A stretch of DNA of 64,000 nucleotides from Scolanthus callimorphus (lineage: Eukaryota; Cnidaria; Anthozoa; Actiniaria; Edwardsiidae), in the NCBI GenBank assembly GCA_033964015.1, contig CM066919.1, positions 26,618,204 to 26,682,203 on the forward strand. Reading direction: 5' to 3'. A program made the position numbers and the translations under genes. Below the pieces are notes generated by a model. That model did no database searches. It saw nothing but the letters and a program-made list of their open reading frames with translations, and was not told where the DNA came from. Positions 35,916-48,600 of the stretch are shown here, in pieces; position 1 is the stretch's first letter, and each line of letters starts with the position of its first letter.

Positions 35916-38900
35916 ATGGCGTCTGGATACATTATCTTGGTTGGATTTTTTCTTTTTCAAGTGTTCTACGAGGCACAATGTGGCACCAAAGGCGCCGTTG
36001 CTCTCGACACTCTCACATTCGACAAGGTAAAAATCATCTTCGTAGTAGCACGTGGAATCATAAACCCTAAAGACCGAGATTTGAGAATATTTCCTTGCTT
36101 TGATTGGAATGCTTTTTAAAGTATTTACGAAATAACGAAAGACATTTTCTTTGCTACATTGAGAATCCGTGGCAAAAATCGGCAATTCCGCTTTTCTGCT
36201 TTTTTTTATCTTTCATCTCTGAAAATTGCCCTATTTCTCGAATTTAAAAGTTTTTCTTCCGTCAAAACCCGAAATATCCCAACATTTTTCGGAAGTTTTC
36301 TAAAATCCCGAATGCTGAGAAAACCTCTACCCTTTTGAAAAAATCTACCCGATATATTTTCATTTCATGAAACACACCAAAAATCCGAAAATTCCCCTAG
36401 TAAATTCGAATTTCTTACTGCAAAATCACTGGAAAAATCTCCCACTCTTTTTCTTAAACATTATGCCGTTTTCCGGCAATTCTAGGCAGCTTCATTTTTG
36501 AATTTCTAACTCTAAAAATTGAAAGAAAATCGGGAAAATATATCAATTATTTCCAAGTTTACCAATAATTAAGTCCTCCTTTTTTTCGAAAAAAAGATAC
36601 GACACAGAACAATGGATACACCTGAATCAAACACCCCTCCCCTATCGTTCCTAGGAGTGTATCTGTCTCCAGAGCATTGTTACGAACGCTGCATCTGTAG
36701 TACCCCATATATGGCCATTCCCCTGGTGATGTGTCATCAGAAAAAGTTGCACCAGAACTGTCCGTTGTTGCTTGCGATGCGTCATGACTCATGGACACTG
36801 TTTTTTTAAATAGCCATTATTTTTTATCACCCTGCTTATACATTGCTCGCAAAAAATTTTGCATTGGCTAACACGAAATTAACTTCTTTTTTCTACATAG
36901 TTTCTCCCGACGCACGCTATAATAGGCAGCTGTTAGGGTGCAACCTTTTCTAAATAGGTGTATGTATTATGTTTACGAACACAACACAGACGGCAAATGC
37001 ACCGAGCCAAAAGATGTTGGATAATTGGCTAGAGGAGGATGGATACTGTATAAAACTTACTACAATGTGTACATACAATGTACACATAATAAGGGAATGG
37101 TCATATAGGTACTCTGGTACTGATCCAGTGTTGTAAATGCTCTTGAGGTTGATACAACTCCTAGGAATAGGGTGGGTGGGGGGGGGGGGGGGTGGGGGAG
37201 TAGCAGGTGTATCTAGTGTATCCTATGCTCTGTGTCGCAAAACGCAAGATACACACAGCCTTTTTTGGAAAAGGGGGATTTAATTCCACAATTTGTTCTT
37301 TGTAAACTTGGAATAAGGGGTATATTTTCCTAATTTTTCGAGTTAGAAATTCAGAAGTTAAGACGCTAGAATCGCCGGAAAACGGCATAATGTTTAAGAA
37401 AAGAGTGGGAGATTTTTCCAGTGATTTTGCAGTAAGAAATTCGAATTTACTAGGGGAATTTTTGGATTTTTGGTGTGTTTCGTGAAATGAAAATATATCG
37501 GGTAGATTTTTTCAAAAGGGTAGAGGTTTTCTCAGCATTCGGGATTTTAGAAAACTTCCGAAAAATGTTGGGAATATTTCGGGTTTTGACGGAAGAAAAA
37601 CTTTTAAATTCGAGAAATAGGGCAATTTTCAGAGATGAAAGATAAAAAAAAGCAGAAAAGCGGAATTGCCGATTTTTGCCACGGATTATTTTCCTCATTC
37701 TCTTTCAATTTTTCGAGTTAGAAATTCAGAAGTCAAGACGCCTAGAATTGCCAGAAAACGGCATAATGTTTAAGAAAAAGAGTGGGAGATTTTTCCAGTG
37801 ATTTTGCAGTAAGAAATTCGAATTTACTAGGGGAATTTTGGATTTTTGGTGTGTTTCGTGAAATCAAATATATTGGGTAGATTTTTTCAAAAGGGTAGAG
37901 GTTTTCTCAGCATTCGGATTTTAGAAAAGTTCCGAAAAATGTTGGGGATATTTCGGGTTTTGACGGAAGAAAAACTTTTAAAATCGAGAAATAGGGCAAT
38001 TTTCAGAGATGAAAGATAAAAAAAAAGCAGAAAAGCGGAATTGCCGATTTTTGCCACAGATTATTTCGGACTCAGTTCATAACTTTATGAACTGAACCAA
38101 AAATACAGTGATTTTTTAAAGAAAATTATGTATTCAGCGGGCCATATCTCAGTCGTGTTTCACCGATTCACCTCATTTTTGGTGTGTAGCTTTCAATCGA
38201 TATGCCCTTTTGAAATCAAGGAACAAATATTGCTAAATTGAAAATTTTGTTTTTGTGACATCATCACTTTAGGACTCTATTTCGAACCTCACTAGGGAGG
38301 CTGTTCCACCTTAAGGCCCCACTGTATCCAATGGTTTTTTTCATGTAGTTGGTGCGAAGCTTAGGAAGGGCAAGTGGGAAGGGCTCAGTAAATATTGATG
38401 TTAAATAGTCTGGAACTAAGTTTTTAGAGACCTTGACAGGGCTGTAGCAAGCCTCCAAAAACAGAACTCCCCAGGACCTTGATGAAGTTTTCATGTTTCA
38501 TGTCATGTTTCATTTTAGCCCAAATCAAGGATCACCCAACCTTCCACCCAGACAACAATAATATTAAAGTAGACTGGGCAGTTTCAGAAAATATATGTAA
38601 TAATATACTGCCTTTTACAGGTTATTAGTATGCATAGAGTTGCCTTGGTGAAGTTTGATAAGCAGTATGCATATGGAGAAAAGGAAGATCAATTTAAGGA
38701 CTTTGCCAAGAAAGCTGCAACTCAATCAGATCTACTTGTTGCAGAGGTTGGAGTTTCAGGTAACTGAGTGTAGTGACCAACTTTTATTAGCTCAGAAGCT
38801 TGTCGCTTTGGCACAATAATGATTTTAAGTGCCTGTTCTTGTCTGTGTTATTGTTTATCCATTTATGCTATTGTGCATCCATTCCCCCCTCCCTCCCCTG

Positions 38901-40390
38901 CCCTCATGGAAGGGATTGGAAATTCTGTCTGTCAAGAGGGGTGGGGGAGTCAATTTACCTGATTTCTTTCATACAAATACTGTATTTTCCTTTGGAAATT
39001 CCAGAGGGGTGGGGGGACGCTTCCATGGGGGGGGGGGGAATACTTTCTGGAACCACACATTCATGCTTATAGTTTATGTATTGGCACAGGCCAAGCTGGG
39101 AATCATTGGTCTAAGAGCTGTGGATGCTGGTCATATCAGTAAAGGGGTAAACATTGTGGTATATGTAATAGTATTCATGCATTTTCTGTAAAATCTGGTA
39201 ACTTTTAGGGCATCTCTTTGTCCTACAGATTTATTTTTCTATCACTATGTGTGCATGAGATTCTGGGCAACTCTTTCCTGGAAAGGGGTATTGAGTATTG
39301 CTATTGCCAATAAATGAGATGCTCTTCAAAAAATAATCAATGTGAACCCTAAAAGATACCATTTTAACATTGCTGTCTACAATCTTTTTGTTTTATGTTT
39401 TTGACAGAGTATGGTGAAAAAGACAATGAAGAACTTCAGAAGAAATATGGTGTGAAGAAAGAAGACTTCCCCACTTACAAACTCTTTAAGCAGGGAGTGG
39501 AGGAACCAGTAGATTTCAAGGGAGAAGTGAACACCAACGAGCTGTCAGCATTTGTTACTAAACATTCTGGTCTGTGGATAGGTAAGGTTTTTAAAGGACA
39601 TATGACGTTTGTACTATTGCATCATTTTACTATGATTACCAGAATCCTTTTCAGTTTTCTTTTTGACCCCCCACCCCTCTGGAATTTCCAGTCCCTTCCA
39701 TGAGGGGGGGGGGGGGGATTTATTTTTCTGGAACCACTCATTGAAAACAAAAGTGTTATTTCACAAATAAAAGGGACAGCACAGGTTTCTGGTAGTCATA
39801 GCAAAATATGTCATGTAAATGACCAATTATTTACAACTTCTTGCCCAAGGGGTATCTGGGAATAGACCACCCTGATAGGGTTGTCCTACATTTTTGGCTC
39901 AAATTTTTAGTTTCATGTATTAGGAACAGGCCTTATAATAATATGTTGTTTAAATGTTAGAAACACCTAGGTAATGCTATTTCAAGTTGTTTTTGTGTGA
40001 GTTTCTTGTTGGGTATCTCTAAGTTGAAAATATTGTCAAAGTCTGTCTGTTATGGTTGCAGGCCTACCAGGATGTGTAGAGAAGTTTGATCAACTCGCAA
40101 AGGAGCTTCTACGTACACCCCTCTCAGAGGCACACACGGTCATCAAGAAGGCTGAAAACCTATTGAAAGAAACAAATGATGAACAACACAGCCTCTCCGG
40201 TGATATGTATGTGAAAATTATGAAGAAAATCAAAGACAAAGGTACTGATTACATTGCCACTGAAATCACCCGTGTCAATAAGCTGCTCAAGGATAAAATT
40301 AGTGACAAGAAAAGAAGATCATTCCAAAATCGGCTGGATATTTTAACCTCTTTTCAACATGCCAAAAATGCCAGAAAAGACGAACTTTGA
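35916..40390 (+). CDS. ERP29: ERp29 (endoplasmic reticulum protein 29), four exons
   Basis: ER-lumen, redox-inactive PDI-family protein that helps secretory and membrane proteins fold and leave the ER. Exons: 35916-36026, 38621-38759, 39408-39581 and 40062-40390; phases 0, 1 and 1 agree across the three introns and give 250 residues, close to the usual 250-260. The first about 22 residues are a hydrophobic signal peptide. The thioredoxin-fold domain follows, with TKGAVALDTLTFDK, ALVKFDKQYAYGEK and LLVAEVGVSEYGEK and no CXXC active site, as expected for ERp29. The C-terminal helical domain (from about GLPGCVEKFD) ends in the ER-retention signal KDEL. An in-frame upstream Met precedes 35,916, but its extension would weaken the signal peptide, so 35,916 was chosen. 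No frame errors seen. Confidence 0.95.
36167..38062. repeat. Three copies of a repeat of about 355 bp in ERp29 intron 1, one inverted
   Basis: The copy at 36,167-36,525 is the reverse complement of copies at 37,332-37,685 and 37,707-38,062, which are tandem. Shared blocks include 'gcagaaaagcggaattgccg', 'gaaagataaaaaaaagcaga' and 'aaaacggcataatgtttaag'. The copies are roughly 95% alike by eye. The 800 bp between the inverted copies holds a poly-G run near 37,180 but no gene. A transcript could fold into a long hairpin. Confidence 0.8.
38264..38515 (-). pseudogene. LINE reverse-transcriptase C-terminal fragment
   Basis: The minus-strand peptide contains LPKLRTNYMKKTIGYSGA and LRWNSLPSEVRN, a pattern typical of the end of non-LTR retrotransposon polymerases (LWN.LP motif). 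The frame is open for only about 76 codons, so it is a 5'-truncated relic inside ERp29 intron 1. Confidence 0.6.
38880..39060. mobile_element. Poly-G MITE of the 'CTGGAACCACACA' family, intron 2 copy
   Basis: Contains 'ggaaattccagaggggtggg', a 12-G run and the terminal phrase 'ctggaaccacaca'. The left end is less clear. It resembles the complete copy at 62,044-62,187. Confidence 0.5.
39664..39750. mobile_element. Poly-G MITE fragment of the 'CTGGAACCACACA' family, intron 3 copy
   Basis: 'cacccctctggaatttccag', a G run of about 15 and 'tttctggaaccactcatt' match the family seen at 38,880-39,060 and 62,044-62,187. Truncated on the left. Confidence 0.5.
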
Positions 40391-40479
40391 TGTACACCTA
40401 GGCTTGTAGCCATTAGGATTGGAAAGGAATTCAAGGTAGGGCAATTTTTTTACCGAAATTGGGGAGAAAAAAGAAGAAA

Positions 40480-40485
40480 AATAAA
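40480..40485 (+). terminator. Candidate poly(A) signal of ERp29
   Basis: AATAAA about 90 bp after the KDEL stop; a second A-rich AATAAT/ATAAAT cluster follows near 40,557. Usage not verified. Confidence 0.35.
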
Positions 40486-40848
40486 TAAAATTAGAGGAAG
40501 CCTGGTATTTTGGCAAAAACAACTTTTAGACGTTTTGTGTACTGTGAAATGAAAAAAATAATAAATGAAAAGTTCATTTTAATTTTCGTATTTTGTTATA
40601 TGTTTTTCTTCTTTCACTCTTCGTATAGCCCACTGTAATGTGAGTTGTGGTATGGTTTATATTTTGCAGCATTATCAAAATAAAAAATAAGAAAGACCTT
40701 CGCAAAGCTCGAAGCAGAAAAAAAATGTTTTCGGGGTTCCTGTGGCCCCCTACCGGCCCTCGCTTTTTGCGCACCACAGGAGGCCCGGAAAATAAACTTT
40801 TCCGATAAACCGCAGGAGAGCCGACAAGCAGGCTAAACTTTACCTAGA

Positions 40849-41041
40849 CTGCGAGCCAATCTCTCTCTTTTGGAATAAAATCCTTAAAAATCAGCGCATT
40901 AAGCGCGCGCTACTCAAGTAATAAACACCATGGGGTCAGAACTCTTGGGGTCTGATTTCATGGGCTCTGAATAGCGCGCGCTAATTGGCGAAAAATACGC
41001 CGAGTTTGACCGATTTCTGAGCCCAAAATAGAGACTCGCAG
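40849..41041. mobile_element. MITE with 'GCGAGCCAATCTCT' ends, copy 1
   Basis: Begins ctgcgagccaatctctct and ends agagactcgcag. Inner inverted blocks 'cagcgcattaagcgcgcgc' and 'gcgcgcgctaattggcg' also pair. A related copy is at 47,593-47,797 in the OATP gene. Confidence 0.65.
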
Positions 41042-42672
41042 TGTAAGCTTTACTCGTTTACTCTCACACTCGTGCTAGAAAACGAGGAAGCTTTGAAGCT
41101 CCTGTCTTAAGAAAGGTGAACCGAGCTATTTTCATTGTCACCCTGTGTTGATAACCTACGTTCGGAGAAATTGTTTCATCGCCAACTGGGTTTCGTGGCA
41201 GGTGGGACCCGGCCAATAGCAAACTGTCGAGACAGGCTCAGTATGTTACAAATATAACAACTAAGGAACAGTTGAGCGTTGTCTAATTATCTCTCTTTAA
41301 GCTTACGAATTAAGGGTTTCGATGCATTTTGATCGTAGAGATGCATGCAACGGGTTTCCTGTGTAAGGGTGAACGGTTCGAGCGGAGTGCCCTCGGGCTT
41401 TCTTTGCTTGTTGCAGCGGAAACTTGCGTAATTAGCTTCGATTGCTTTCTTGATGAGCTTTGTGATCGAAGATTCGAATGAAATAATAACTCCACATGGT
41501 TCATTAGCATTTCTTCCGAATAATGGAGTTTTACAACTTTGGAAACTCTTTTTGTATTCGTTTTAACAAAATGTAAACAATACAAATAGATAATGCTATC
41601 ATTTTTGTCATCCAAAATTGGGGACGCTCGTTTTCAATTATGCTTGTTTCACCGTTGATTGGGCGGGTCGCTGCACATAGCAAGCTATATTTATATTTGC
41701 TTCCCGCGATGTTATCTAAAGAATATTTTAAAGATTGATTTCCCATAACGCGAAAATGTAATTTTTAAGTGCGCTTAAACACAATTGTTCAAATCTCTAA
41801 AAACAGTTGCAGCTTTTTTTTGTTTGAAGTTATAGCGTTTTATACTAACAGCTTGAGGTAGTACAACAATTCACTATATCTTCCCCGCTGGGAGTCTGTG
41901 GCTAAAATTATGGTAATGTTGTCGAAACTACTAGTTTGTTTTAATTTGGAACCAAGATATAATTTGACAGAAACATATGCTCTCATTTAAACAAAGGAAT
42001 TCAGCCAAAATAACGCGCACGGTGTGAGTGTAATACGAGAAGATAAAGTTGAAGAGGAGTGGGATTACTTGACCACTGGTACAAGGTGTAAATGGAACAC
42101 TGGCGAATGGAGGCGCAGATTTAAGTGGGAGAGGTTAAAAACGTGAAGATCTGCGGAAATAAGTATTGTAAAGTTTACAAGGTTTCATTTATTTTGTCTG
42201 AAAGAGAGTGCTTTTATATCTTTTGGCTTCAGTTAGGAAGCAGTTTGGTCTGCTACGGAATTAGGTTATCTTAAAAAGTTCTTCTGTATTCCAGTTTTTG
42301 AAGTTCTGTTTTCCTTAAGGTGGAGTACCCCGTAACTCCTTTTATAATATTTCAAACTATTCTGGAAAGATTTTTCATTACAATTTATTGCTTGTTTTTA
42401 GAAATTTTAAGAGCATAAGTTATTACGTTTTTTCGAAAACAATGGAATTCCTGGAGTAATGTATGCGAAACTTTAAATCTTCTTCAAACAAAAAATATGT
42501 GACTGTCAAACATTGTTGACTGGAAATCATCGGCTGGAAATGGAAACCCATGCAGAGAGTTGGAGTGAAATCTCGTGGATGAAGATTATGTGAGAACAGA
42601 TCAAGTTTCTCAAGAGTCCCAAGGGTTCCAAGCATTAGTTCCAGTACAGTTCCCATTCGCTGATTGATAGTT
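41042..42672. other. Intergenic between ERp29 and the OATP gene
   Basis: No exon recognised on either strand. Contains the promoter and 5' UTR of the transporter gene, not resolvable by eye. Confidence 0.45.
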
Positions 42673-45600
42673 ATGGGTTTTCAGCCTCAGTGCTCTGTTG
42701 ACATTCAGACCCTTGTTAAAAAAGACATGGCTGACACGAGCACTGACAAAAAACTCTGGTTTGGGTGGCTCAAATGCCGTCCAAAATTGCTCCAAGTCTT
42801 CAATACTCCAAGATGGTTTCTCCTCTTCGTCTGCACGTATTTCTTCACCCAAAGCATCGTAGTGAATGGCATATATTCGGTCTCCATCACGACTATTGAA
42901 AGACGTTTTGGATACTCCAGGTGAGTACTGAAATTACCTCAATTTATTAACTTCTCGCTAAATACCGCTACATTTATAACCCCTACTTCAACTCCACAAT
43001 GCGCTTACTACGTTTACTACACACAAACCATAGGTATTACTCCAATTTGCCTTATACCATGTTTATTTTATTGACTGCTCTTGGGGGAGTTCATTCAGAA
43101 TAACAAAACGTGTAAAACTAATTACGGCCTTTAAATCTCAGCCGTACGTACTCTAAAAAGTCACGATTGTCATTGAAGAAACGTCTTTCATATGCTTTGG
43201 GACGTGAGTCATGTGGTTGGAGAGAAGTTTAGTATATCAGTCTACGGGAATAGTAGATATTTGTAGTAGTTAATGGATTCCAGTTGTTGTCAAGATGAGT
43301 TTTTAACTACATGCCTCACTGGTCTCCATTAGAGACGTTTATAATGCAGTGTTGACGAGAGTAATAATGTGATACGATGGTGTTAAAATCGCCGACCTGG
43401 AGTAACCTGTACTAATTTGACGCGTTTGTTTCAGCGCGACATCTCGAAAAAACATGGATGCATACGCGTCCAGGTTATCAATCGTCCTAATTAATTTATT
43501 ATCATTGTTGCTCGAAACCCTGGACTTCAGTTCGTCCATGTGCATCGACTCTAGACTGGTTTTCGTGTATCGACACTTAAATGGGTTTGCGTCTGCACTT
43601 TTTTGGCTTCCTGAAACACTATCTGCAAGTGCGCACTCGGGTTTTGTTGGGCGGATTAAATAAAGCAGAGTGAGCAATAGAGCAATGATAAGTCATCTTT
43701 AAGGGTTCGAACTGTGAACATGCAAAGTCTGTGGCCTCTTCTCGAAACCGGAAACCCTAAAGATGCAGTCGGATTGTGCTCTTAAGTCACAGTTGGGAAG
43801 TGGGCACCCTGTGGTGTCGCTCCTTTAGACAGAAAATGAAAAAAGAAATCTGATTAAGTCACAAAAGCGTAATGCCCTTTAATACTTTGATCCTATTTAA
43901 TTGATGATTTACTTAATAGTCTGTAGTTTTAACTTAATCTGCCGCGAACACTTGTGTTCTATGCGACTTTATATTCACGGTCAAATTTGCGTCATAAGAT
44001 CCCTCTTACGTATCAAGTAGGAATTGTCACGCGAAGGAATCCCTCAAATATCCCGTTGAACGGCAAGCCACGCCTGACAGTTCACTTGGCACGTAATACA
44101 AGACAGATTCGAAACAGAGTCTAAGACTGGTCATGTCTGGAAGTGTGTCTGAGATCACGAGCAGTAACAAAATAGCACGTTGTAGGCTTTCGACCTTGTC
44201 TTCCTCTTCCGTATCCGGCTACTTGCTCGCTCTCTTCTTCTTCGTTGAACATGTTGCTGCTCTTGCTGCGTGTAGCTGGTCAGCTGCGCCCTCAAGCTAA
44301 CCACACCACTTTATTTAGGGGTGAATTTTCCTCTCATATATATATATGTGCTTTCTAGTGAAATGTATAAGAGGAATAGGTGTGTTTATGATGACTCGCG
44401 GTTTATGTTCCATAGCGTGTCCTTTCTGAACTTGCAATGAGAGGGAGAGCGAAAGGGCATAACCCATTTGCACCGTGAGATTTAGTGGGAGCGCACTTGC
44501 GCGCGTCTTTTTATCCGCAGTCGCGCGCGTGCGTTTGCTGACTTGTACTTTGCGTGACAATTGCACGACCACGCCTTGCATTTTCCATCAGAAAATTGCC
44601 CAATAATGTATTACAATTTTTAATTCTTGTAGAGTAAATTGTAGGTGCCAAAAAAGGGTATAAAATGGAACAGAAACTGCGTTAAAATAGTTGCGACACA
44701 AAGCAGCGTCGCCAGAGTTTACCGGTCTTTTAACTGCAATATAACCCTTTGATTATCCAAGTAAACACGAGCTTGAATCACTAATACATACATACCAACC
44801 AACACCAGCCATCGCATTTCGTTATATAGCGTATAGGGAGGCAAAATAATATACCCTTACCTTATTTATAATATAGTTACTATATAAGTCGCGTTCTGAT
44901 TGGTCCAAATCTATGCTCTATTTCACCGATAAAGTAATATCATAAACGGCTCGTGATTTTACAACGTTCTCGTGTCTCCCCAAACATCACGCGATCGCGT
45001 GCTCGATAAAGTCATTGAAAGTTATGCTCTAATGCTTATGTATCGTCATTGTTCTTGACAGCCTCATGACCGGCTTCCTGACCAGTACATACGACATCGC
45101 TGCGCTCATTTTCACGCCGCTGGTCAGCTACCTAGGCGCAAGTCGCAAGAAACCGCTGATTTGTGGCGCCGGCATGCTTATCATGGGGCTGGGGTTCTTT
45201 ATCTTCACGTTACCGCACTTGTATCGGATAATTATCAATACGGTAAGATCATCTCTCCTCTTTGCTCGCTTTAGACTGCCCAACATTACCTTCCATGTCC
45301 TAAATGCCAGCGCTAAACCATTCCCTTACCCAGACCTCCCCGGCTCATCACCTCGCGGAGGAGACTCTAGTGACGCATGCGCGAGATTTGATACAGAGCC
45401 ATTCTCGTACCCAGAGCTCCTGGCTCGCTCCTGTCTCGGCTCTGGGTACGAGAATGACTCTGTATCAAATCTCGCGCATGCGTCACTAGGGCCTCCCCCA
45501 CGAGGTGACGAGCGCGGGAGGTCTGAGTACGAGAATGGAGCGTACATCGAAGTTTATTTCGCGCTTCACCCCCACACCTGTATGATCCACGCGCTTCACC

Positions 45601-48600
45601 CCCACACGTGTATGATCCACGCGCTTCACCCCCACACGTGTATGATCCACGCGCTTCACCCCCACACGTGTATGATCCACGCGCTTCACCCCCACACGTG
45701 TATGATCCACGTGCTTCACCCCACACGTGTATGATCCGCGCGCTTCACCCCCACACGTGTATGATCCACGCGCTTCACCTCCACACGTGTATGATCCACG
45801 CGCTTCACCCCCACACGTGTATGATCCACGCGCTTCACCCCCACACGTGTATATCAACGCGCTTTTCGCCTCTTCGCAGTTCACGGAAGGAATTTTTCTC
45901 TCCTTTGCGGACGTTTCGATAATCAAGGAATTGTTTTGCAGTCTAGACCAGCCACAACTTAAATGTGTCTTATGCATCACTTCTTTATTCGTCACTCGTC
46001 GTCCCTAGACGTGGTGAAATAAAACGTTTTGTTCGACAAACTTATCAGAATTGCTCGTTCCCAGCCCTAGGGAATCATCAGTGGGAATTTCTATTAAGCA
46101 GCCTAGAGAACCAATTTCCACATGATGGCAAGTTCTTGGACAGGAGCGCACACGTGAATTGCCCTCCAAGAGAAATGGTGTCAATAGCTATACAGTTTTT
46201 TAACGATTCTTTCCACAGGCGACCCAGCTACACATGTTGACAACCTCTGTAGCGCCAAAACCTCTCCGTTCTCGCCCGCTAACGAGGCTCTAAAATGCAA
46301 TGGTACCGTGCGTACATCATGGGGATACTACTTCTTATTTATCTTGGGGATGCTGGTGATTGGGATGGCGCCACACCCCTGTGGAATATGGGTACTTCCT
46401 ATATAGATGAGAATGTCAAAGCCAAAATCGCGCCCATGTATATTGGGGTATACGCCTCCTCTGGGATTGTAGGTAAGGAACCGTTTGCATCTGTGTCCTT
46501 TGTGAATATGGGTACTTCCTATATAGATGAGAATGTCAAAGCCAAAATCGCGCCCATGTATATTGGGGTATACGCCTCCTCTGGGATTGTAGGTAAGGAA
46601 CTGTTTGCAGGATGGAGGGGTTTCCTGTGTCCGGGATGGGCGCCACACCCCTGTGGAATATGGGTACTTCCTGTATAGATGAGAATGTAAAAAAAATAGA
46701 AATGTTAAGAATCGGTTACTACGCATCTATACCTACTGTATAAATGAAAACAAGGCCAATAACAGTTTTTACTGTTTATATTGTAATATACTACTTCCAT
46801 TGTAAAGAGCATTTGGCACCTCTCATTCTACCCCCTCCCCCACAGGTGCTGGCGTTGGGTTCGCTCTTGGAGTCTCTTCCTTTCCATGTACGTCGACCTT
46901 GGTGTCCAGACCCCCGCTGACTCCTAAAGACGAGCGTTGGGCTGGGGCCTGGTGGCTAGGGTATCTTGCAACCACTGCGCTGTGTGTACTCTTTGGGCTG
47001 TGGCTCATGGCTTATCCCAAGGAGTTTCCAAAGACCAAAGAACGCAGGGAAACCGAGAAATGTGTAAGTAAGCAAAGAGTTTTAGGCGCGCGGGTCGTTA
47101 GCAAAATCGTTAGCCATACACAACTTTGCTAATAACTCGGACCAAGCCCCTGGAGGAGCAGTACAAGTAACAAAAGAAGGAAGCCACGGTCAAACGAGGC
47201 CGTTTTTGTCCCTGAGGAGCATGGTGACTAGACATTTCATACATTAGCAAAATCGTGTCTTCAGAATTACAGGACGTACGTGACCATCACGTGACATACT
47301 GGTGAACGCGCACATTTCGTCGACTGTGGACATTCGTGCGCGAATGCTGTAAGAAGAGCTCGTTTGGCTCTGGGAAGTCAAGCGATTTCTTAGTCACCAA
47401 TATAAACTCTGCAAAACAGGAAACGAAATAATTTCTGACAAGAAAGGATACTAAGAATCGGGTCTTTCTGTAGGTACCAGAAACTATTGTACTCAGAGCT
47501 AGTTTCGTTCTTTGTGTTGAGTCTTTGTCTCGGGTACTTTGTCTCTATTATTTACGTCATCTGGGTTCTGATACCTAAAGAAAGAACCTAAGAGCCAGTC
47601 TCTAATTTGAGCTAAAAATCTGGAAAAATCAGCGCATGTTTCGCCATTTAGCGCGCGCTGTTGGAGTGATAAATACTATCGGATCAGTTAACTCGGGCAA
47701 GCGCGCCCTAGGAATTAACACTCGAGAGTACTGCGCGCTAAATCGGTGAAAAATGCGCTGTTTTGTTTTGGAGCGCAAAGTAGAGATTGGCTCGCATTCT
47801 AAAGAATCGCAGTGAAATCAATTCCCACACCGTATTTGTGTTGCGTTTCAGAGGCTTACAGCGCAAAGTAGAGATTGGTCGCATTCTTAAGAATCGCAGT
47901 GAAATCATTTCCCAACACCGTATTTGTGTTGCGTTTCAGAAAGCTTACAATGCCCCAGTTGGTTACGGCAATATAAAGAGATGCACAAGGCCACCAAGTC
48001 CCTTCTCTCGCGTGTCACGTACATTGGTATCACACTCGCGGCCTGCTTGGAAGCTGGACTAATTGCTGCCATGACGGCATTCATGCCGAAAGTCATTCAA
48101 CAAGAATTTCGCTATTCTGCTTCGTTTGTGAGCCTCCTGATTGGGGTTATTGTCATCCCAGGGGCTCTGGGAGGGAACATTATTGGTGAGTCCGCCTGTC
48201 TGTCTGCGTCTGTATGTGTCTGTTTTGTCTACATCTGTCTCTCGACGCTCTCTGTCTTTCTGCCTGCCTCTGTCTTGTGTCTGTCCGTCTGTCTGTGTCC
48301 GTCTGTATATCGTACACATCTTTCCATAAATATGTTTGTCAGTCTCCAAATAGTCCTCGAATACAGTTTATTTCGCACAATTGCAGATCCCGATGTTCTT
48401 CTAAAACATGCTTATCCGCACTTTTCTCTGTTCCGTAGGTGCGTTCATATGCAAAAAGCTCAAACTCGGTCTCGTTGGCTCGGCTAAGATGTGTTACATG
48501 GTTAATGTGGTCAGCTTGGTCATCGCCTGTTTCCTGTTCCTCTATTGTGATACCATACCTATAGCTGGTGTCAACACCCCCTATCGTGACGGGTGAGTAA

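Noticed and set aside
45486..45995. Long open frames on both strands over 45.4-46.0 kb
   Set aside because: They are produced by the 30-bp minisatellite, whose unit length is a multiple of three; they show no protein family and lie in an OATP intron.
46504..46592. Second copy of OATP exon 3 as a mutually exclusive exon
   Set aside because: It has a donor but no AG acceptor in front of it, so it cannot be spliced in as it stands.
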